From Candidatus Moraniibacteriota bacterium (lineage in GTDB: Bacteria > Patescibacteriota > Minisyncoccia > Moranbacterales > UBA2206): a stretch of 7,996 bases of DNA. Every line of letters begins with the position of its first letter. Within the stretch, counting starts at the first letter, position 1. The stretch spans positions 1 through 7,996 of the forward strand of contig JAPLXF010000005.1 in the NCBI GenBank assembly GCA_026396205.1, read 5' to 3'. Positions 6,379-7,996 of the stretch are shown piece after piece. The notes under the pieces are model-generated. The model was not told where the DNA came from and ran no database searches. It saw only the letters and a list, made by a program, of their open reading frames with translations. Made by a program: the position numbers and the translations under genes.

Positions 6379-6410
6379 TTGACATTTTTTGCTATAGCAA
6401 AAAATGTCAA
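6379..6410. promoter_or_regulatory. Palindrome copy 3: perfect 32-bp palindrome, candidate operator of the 6444-rnhB operon
   Basis: Half-site TTGACATTTTTTGCTA (6379-6394) is followed by its exact reverse complement. It differs from copy 2 by one base per half, and the two changes compensate each other (A to T left, T to A right), so symmetry is kept. It lies 22 bp after the paaX-like stop and ends four bases before a perfect TATAAT. The changes that keep symmetry argue for selection on the palindrome itself. Confidence 0.7.
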
Positions 6411-6412
6411 TA

Positions 6413-6420
6413 TGTATAAT
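6413..6420 (+). promoter_or_regulatory. -10 element of the 6444-rnhB operon
   Basis: TGTATAAT contains a perfect TATAAT (6415-6420) with TG directly before it. The -35 position falls inside palindrome copy 3. A start near 6427 gives a leader of about 17 nt without a Shine-Dalgarno. The sequence from palindrome to -10 (TGTCAATA, then GT and the -10) resembles that upstream of the paaX-like gene, so the two promoters may share one control. Confidence 0.5.
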
Positions 6421-6443
6421 ATAATTTTTTTATTTAAAAAAGT

Positions 6444-7028
6444 ATGAGTAAAATAAATTTGGAAAAATATCCTAATTTAAAGCTGGTTAAGCCGTTAAAA
6501 TGGGAAGAAGTCTTTGACATCTGGCGGCAAAATGAAGCCAGCGACCCGAAATGGATGGAACATTATAAAAGTCGCGGCTTTGCAACCTGGGAAGCCTGGC
6601 GGGAAACTTATGCCGTTCCTTTTAAATGTGCCGAAGCGGATTGGGGATTTTATGTAATTACTAATCCCTTGCAAGATATTCCTAATTTCTGCGGCGGACC
6701 ATTCCGGGGTTGGAAAGAAAACCATTACGGAGAAAAAGATACTATGACTTTTGCGAAACTGGCCAATCTTGACCATTTCCAAAATTTTTACAAAACGGAA
6801 GATATTATCAAAAATTTTCCTAATGGAACTATTATTTCCGGAATGGAAGTTGATGGCGATATTTATATAATTGAAGGCATGCATCGCTGCCTGGCGATAG
6901 CCTTGGCTAAAAAAAGAGGGCTGGATATGCCAATTGACATCAAAATTGCCCTGGCCAAATCGCCGCAGGGAAAATTGCCGCTGGTTGGAATGAATTTAAG
7001 CTATAAAAAACCGGATGAAGCAAAATAA
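6444..7028 (+). CDS. Hypothetical protein, possibly ParB-like fold, 194 aa
   Basis: No firm family. The N-terminal half is rich in Trp and other aromatic residues (LKWEEVFDIWRQNEASDPKWMEHYKSRGFATWEAWRETY). A Gly/Pro/aromatic centre follows (NFCGGPFRGWKENHYGEKDTM). From about 128 comes IISGMEVDGDIYIIEGMHRCLAIALAKKRG, where E144-G-M-H147-R148 followed by a helix resembles the (D/E)GxHR motif of ParB/sulfiredoxin-like domains, which bind or cleave nucleic acid or nucleotide. This is a weak, single-motif resemblance. No signal peptide or membrane segment. The start at 6444 is 17 nt after the predicted transcription start with leader TTTAAAAAAGT and no Shine-Dalgarno. Its last 14 bases overlap rnhB, implying translational coupling. 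Palindrome copy 3 stands directly upstream, so it is a candidate target of the PaaX/Cas2-like protein. Confidence 0.75.
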   Translation: MSKINLEKYPNLKLVKPLKWEEVFDIWRQNEASDPKWMEHYKSRGFATWEAWRETYAVPFKCAEADWGFYVITNPLQDIPNFCGGPFRGWKENHYGEKDTMTFAKLANLDHFQNFYKTEDIIKNFPNGTIISGMEVDGDIYIIEGMHRCLAIALAKKRGLDMPIDIKIALAKSPQGKLPLVGMNLSYKKPDEAK

Positions 7029-7752
7029 TCAATCTTTCTTTAAATACGAGCAAAGTTTTATTCAACAAGGCTTTGATTTTGTAATTGGCATTGATGAAGT
7101 CGGAAGAGGACCGTTAGCCGGACCAGTTGTTGCTTGCGCTGTCGCGCAAAAGAATTACGATTTAAGATTTAAGAATTACGATAAACAGTTCGATTTAATA
7201 AAAGATTCAAAAATGCTATCCGCTAAACAGCGGGAAAAATTATTTGATTTTATACACGAAAATTTTCATGTCGGAGTTGGCATTTGCGACCATAAAACTA
7301 TTGACCGGATGAATGTTTTGCAGGCAACATACCTAGCGGCCAAGAAAGCACTGTCAGATTTATTTAAAAAGGTAGAAAAAGATACCCCGAAAAGCCTGAC
7401 GGCCACGGGGCAGGCAAGAAACAATAACCAAACAAATTCAAAATTCAAAATTCAAAATTCAAAATTCATTATTTTATTTGATGGTAATAAAATAATACCG
7501 AATCTAAGTTTTGAGCAAAGAGCAATTGTCAACGGCGACAAAATCGTAAAATCCATTTCGGCCGCGTCCATTATTGCCAAAGTGACGCGGGACCGGATAA
7601 TGCTCCAAATGCACCAGAAATATCCCCACTACCATTTCCATAAGCACAAAGGCTACGGAACCAAATTGCATATGGAAAAACTCCAAAGACATGGCCCATG
7701 CAAAATCCACCGCCAAAGCTTCCGGCCGGTGAAAATATTGACAAAAAGATAA
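7015..7752 (+). CDS. rnhB: Ribonuclease HII
   Basis: Cuts the RNA strand of RNA-DNA hybrids and single ribonucleotides in DNA, a cytoplasmic housekeeping role. It shows GIDEVGRGPLAGPVV with catalytic D27 and E28, KDSKMLS, LFDGN with D156 and AKVTRD with D193, then HKGYGTKLHMEKLQRHGPCKIHRQSFRPVK, the typical C-terminus. At 245 aa it is longer than the roughly 200 aa usual for the family. The distance from E28 to D156 (128 residues) compares with about 91 in E. coli. The excess is explained by two low-complexity insertions: KNYDLRFKNYD (about 46-56) and a segment of about 28 residues ending QTNSKFKIQNSKF. All four acidic residues survive, so activity is plausible. The start ATG lies within the end of the 6444 gene (14-bp overlap) with no separate Shine-Dalgarno. 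Confidence 0.95.
   Translation: MKQNNQSFFKYEQSFIQQGFDFVIGIDEVGRGPLAGPVVACAVAQKNYDLRFKNYDKQFDLIKDSKMLSAKQREKLFDFIHENFHVGVGICDHKTIDRMNVLQATYLAAKKALSDLFKKVEKDTPKSLTATGQARNNNQTNSKFKIQNSKFIILFDGNKIIPNLSFEQRAIVNGDKIVKSISAASIIAKVTRDRIMLQMHQKYPHYHFHKHKGYGTKLHMEKLQRHGPCKIHRQSFRPVKILTKR
7150..7182. repeat. 12-bp direct repeat with 21-bp period inside rnhB
   Basis: AAGAATTACGAT occurs at 7150-7161 and again at 7171-7182, an offset of 21 bp or seven codons, so both copies read KNYD in the same frame. TTAAGATTT fills the gap. The segment falls in a loop between the first core strand and the conserved DSK motif, where family members are shorter by about nine residues. Confidence 0.7.
7434..7468. repeat. 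Five perfect AAATTCA heptamer repeats inside rnhB
   Basis: Five contiguous identical units at 7434, 7441, 7448, 7455 and 7462. The run encodes NSKFKIQNSKF just before the strand carrying catalytic D156. Seven is not a multiple of three, so adding or losing one or two units would shift the frame. A GC-rich stretch (7394-7415, with GCCTG and CAGGC at its ends) directly precedes it and also has no counterpart in normal RNase HII. Confidence 0.85.
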
Positions 7753-7766
7753 TTTTATAATATATT
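7738..7766 (+). promoter_or_regulatory. Candidate promoter for the right-edge gene
   Basis: TTGACA (7738-7743, perfect) is followed after exactly 17 bp by TATATT (7761-7766, 5/6). The -35 overlaps the last codons of rnhB. A start near 7773 gives a leader of about 38 nt holding the Shine-Dalgarno. TATAAT at 7756 is a better hexamer but only 12 bp from the -35. Confidence 0.6.
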
Positions 7767-7798
7767 TAGCTGTTCTAAGTTCCTAAACAATTAAATAT

Positions 7799-7805
7799 AA
7801 AGGAG
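7799..7805 (+). promoter_or_regulatory. Shine-Dalgarno site of the right-edge gene
   Basis: AAAGGAG stands five bases before ATG 7811. It fixes this start and matches the spacing seen for the left-edge membrane protein gene. Confidence 0.8.
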
Positions 7806-7810
7806 AGGAT

Positions 7811-7996
7811 ATGCAGATAAAGAGAGGAAGCTATAGATGTGCAATCATTATCGGCAATTTAGTTTTCAAAGTGCCAAGAATATTCCGTTTTAAAATGGCA
7901 TTTAAAGCAGTTGCTCGTAGCTATGCTAAAAAAACAACCGAAAGAATATATTTTTTATTACGGAATATGAAACATGCCTGGAATTGTTTTTGGGCT
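7811..7996 (+). CDS. Unknown protein, 5' end only (62 codons in window)
   Basis: The frame is open from ATG 7811 to the last base of the window, with no stop. It begins MQIKRGSYRCAIIIGNLVFKVPRI and continues basic and aromatic (KAVARSYAKKTTERIYFLLRNMKHAWNCFWA). The pattern Gly-Ser-Tyr, hydrophobic strand, Gly-Asn, then VFKVPR faintly recalls the glycine loop and lysine strand of kinase-like folds, but one short segment is not enough to name it. There is a clear Shine-Dalgarno and a candidate promoter. Same strand as rnhB but probably its own transcript, 58 bp after the rnhB stop. Confidence 0.65.
   Translation, partial: MQIKRGSYRCAIIIGNLVFKVPRIFRFKMAFKAVARSYAKKTTERIYFLLRNMKHAWNCFWA

Noticed and set aside
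5612..6410. CRISPR array or CRISPR-cas locus
   Set aside because: A Cas2-like domain is present but there is no cas1, and the three palindromes are at irregular spacing (95 and 672 bp) without spacer-sized gaps.
6379..6431. Palindrome copy 3 as a terminator of the paaX-like gene
   Set aside because: The stem is AT-rich, no T-run follows it directly (the T-run starts 14 bases later), and copy 2 with the same sequence lies upstream of a gene rather than after one.

Overview
The window most likely comes from a Candidate Phyla Radiation (Patescibacteria, Parcubacteria-like) genome. This rests on several observations: AT-rich and compact gene organisation, several starts without a Shine-Dalgarno sequence, a stand-alone PaaX-like regulator with a Cas2-like domain of the kind common in that group, and short AT-rich repeats scattered between and inside genes. 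The lineage is inferred; no rRNA or tRNA is present to settle it. The standard bacterial code fits every gene.

Left part (1-4254, minus strand): dnaE, the replicative DNA polymerase III alpha subunit (724-4254), is followed 76 bp downstream on the same strand by the start of a multi-pass membrane protein. That gene (647 down to 1) runs off the window and has a strong Shine-Dalgarno sequence and its own candidate promoter. dnaE carries an in-frame 53-bp hairpin-forming insertion.

Centre (4255-5560): a 370-bp divergent region holds heptamer repeats in inverted orientation, a candidate leftward promoter for dnaE, and a candidate rightward promoter whose spacer contains nine consecutive G residues. 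The rightward promoter would drive two low-G+C genes of unknown function (4625-5179 and 5211-5501), closed by a clear Rho-independent terminator.

Right part (5600-7996, plus strand): a PaaX/Cas2-like gene (5778-6356) is accompanied by three copies of a 32-34 bp palindrome. Two copies are perfect, and each sits just upstream of a -10 element: one before paaX-like itself, one before the next gene (6444-7028, unknown, faintly ParB-like). This looks like a regulator with its own operators controlling itself and the neighbouring operon. The 6444 gene overlaps rnhB (RNase HII, 7015-7752) by 14 bp, so rnhB would be under the same control. rnhB contains two repeat-derived insertions, one made of five perfect 7-bp tandem units. 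A new gene begins at 7811 and leaves the window.

Main points for follow-up are the palindrome/PaaX-Cas2-like unit, the poly-G promoter spacer, and the repeat insertions inside the essential replication gene dnaE and the replication-linked gene rnhB.
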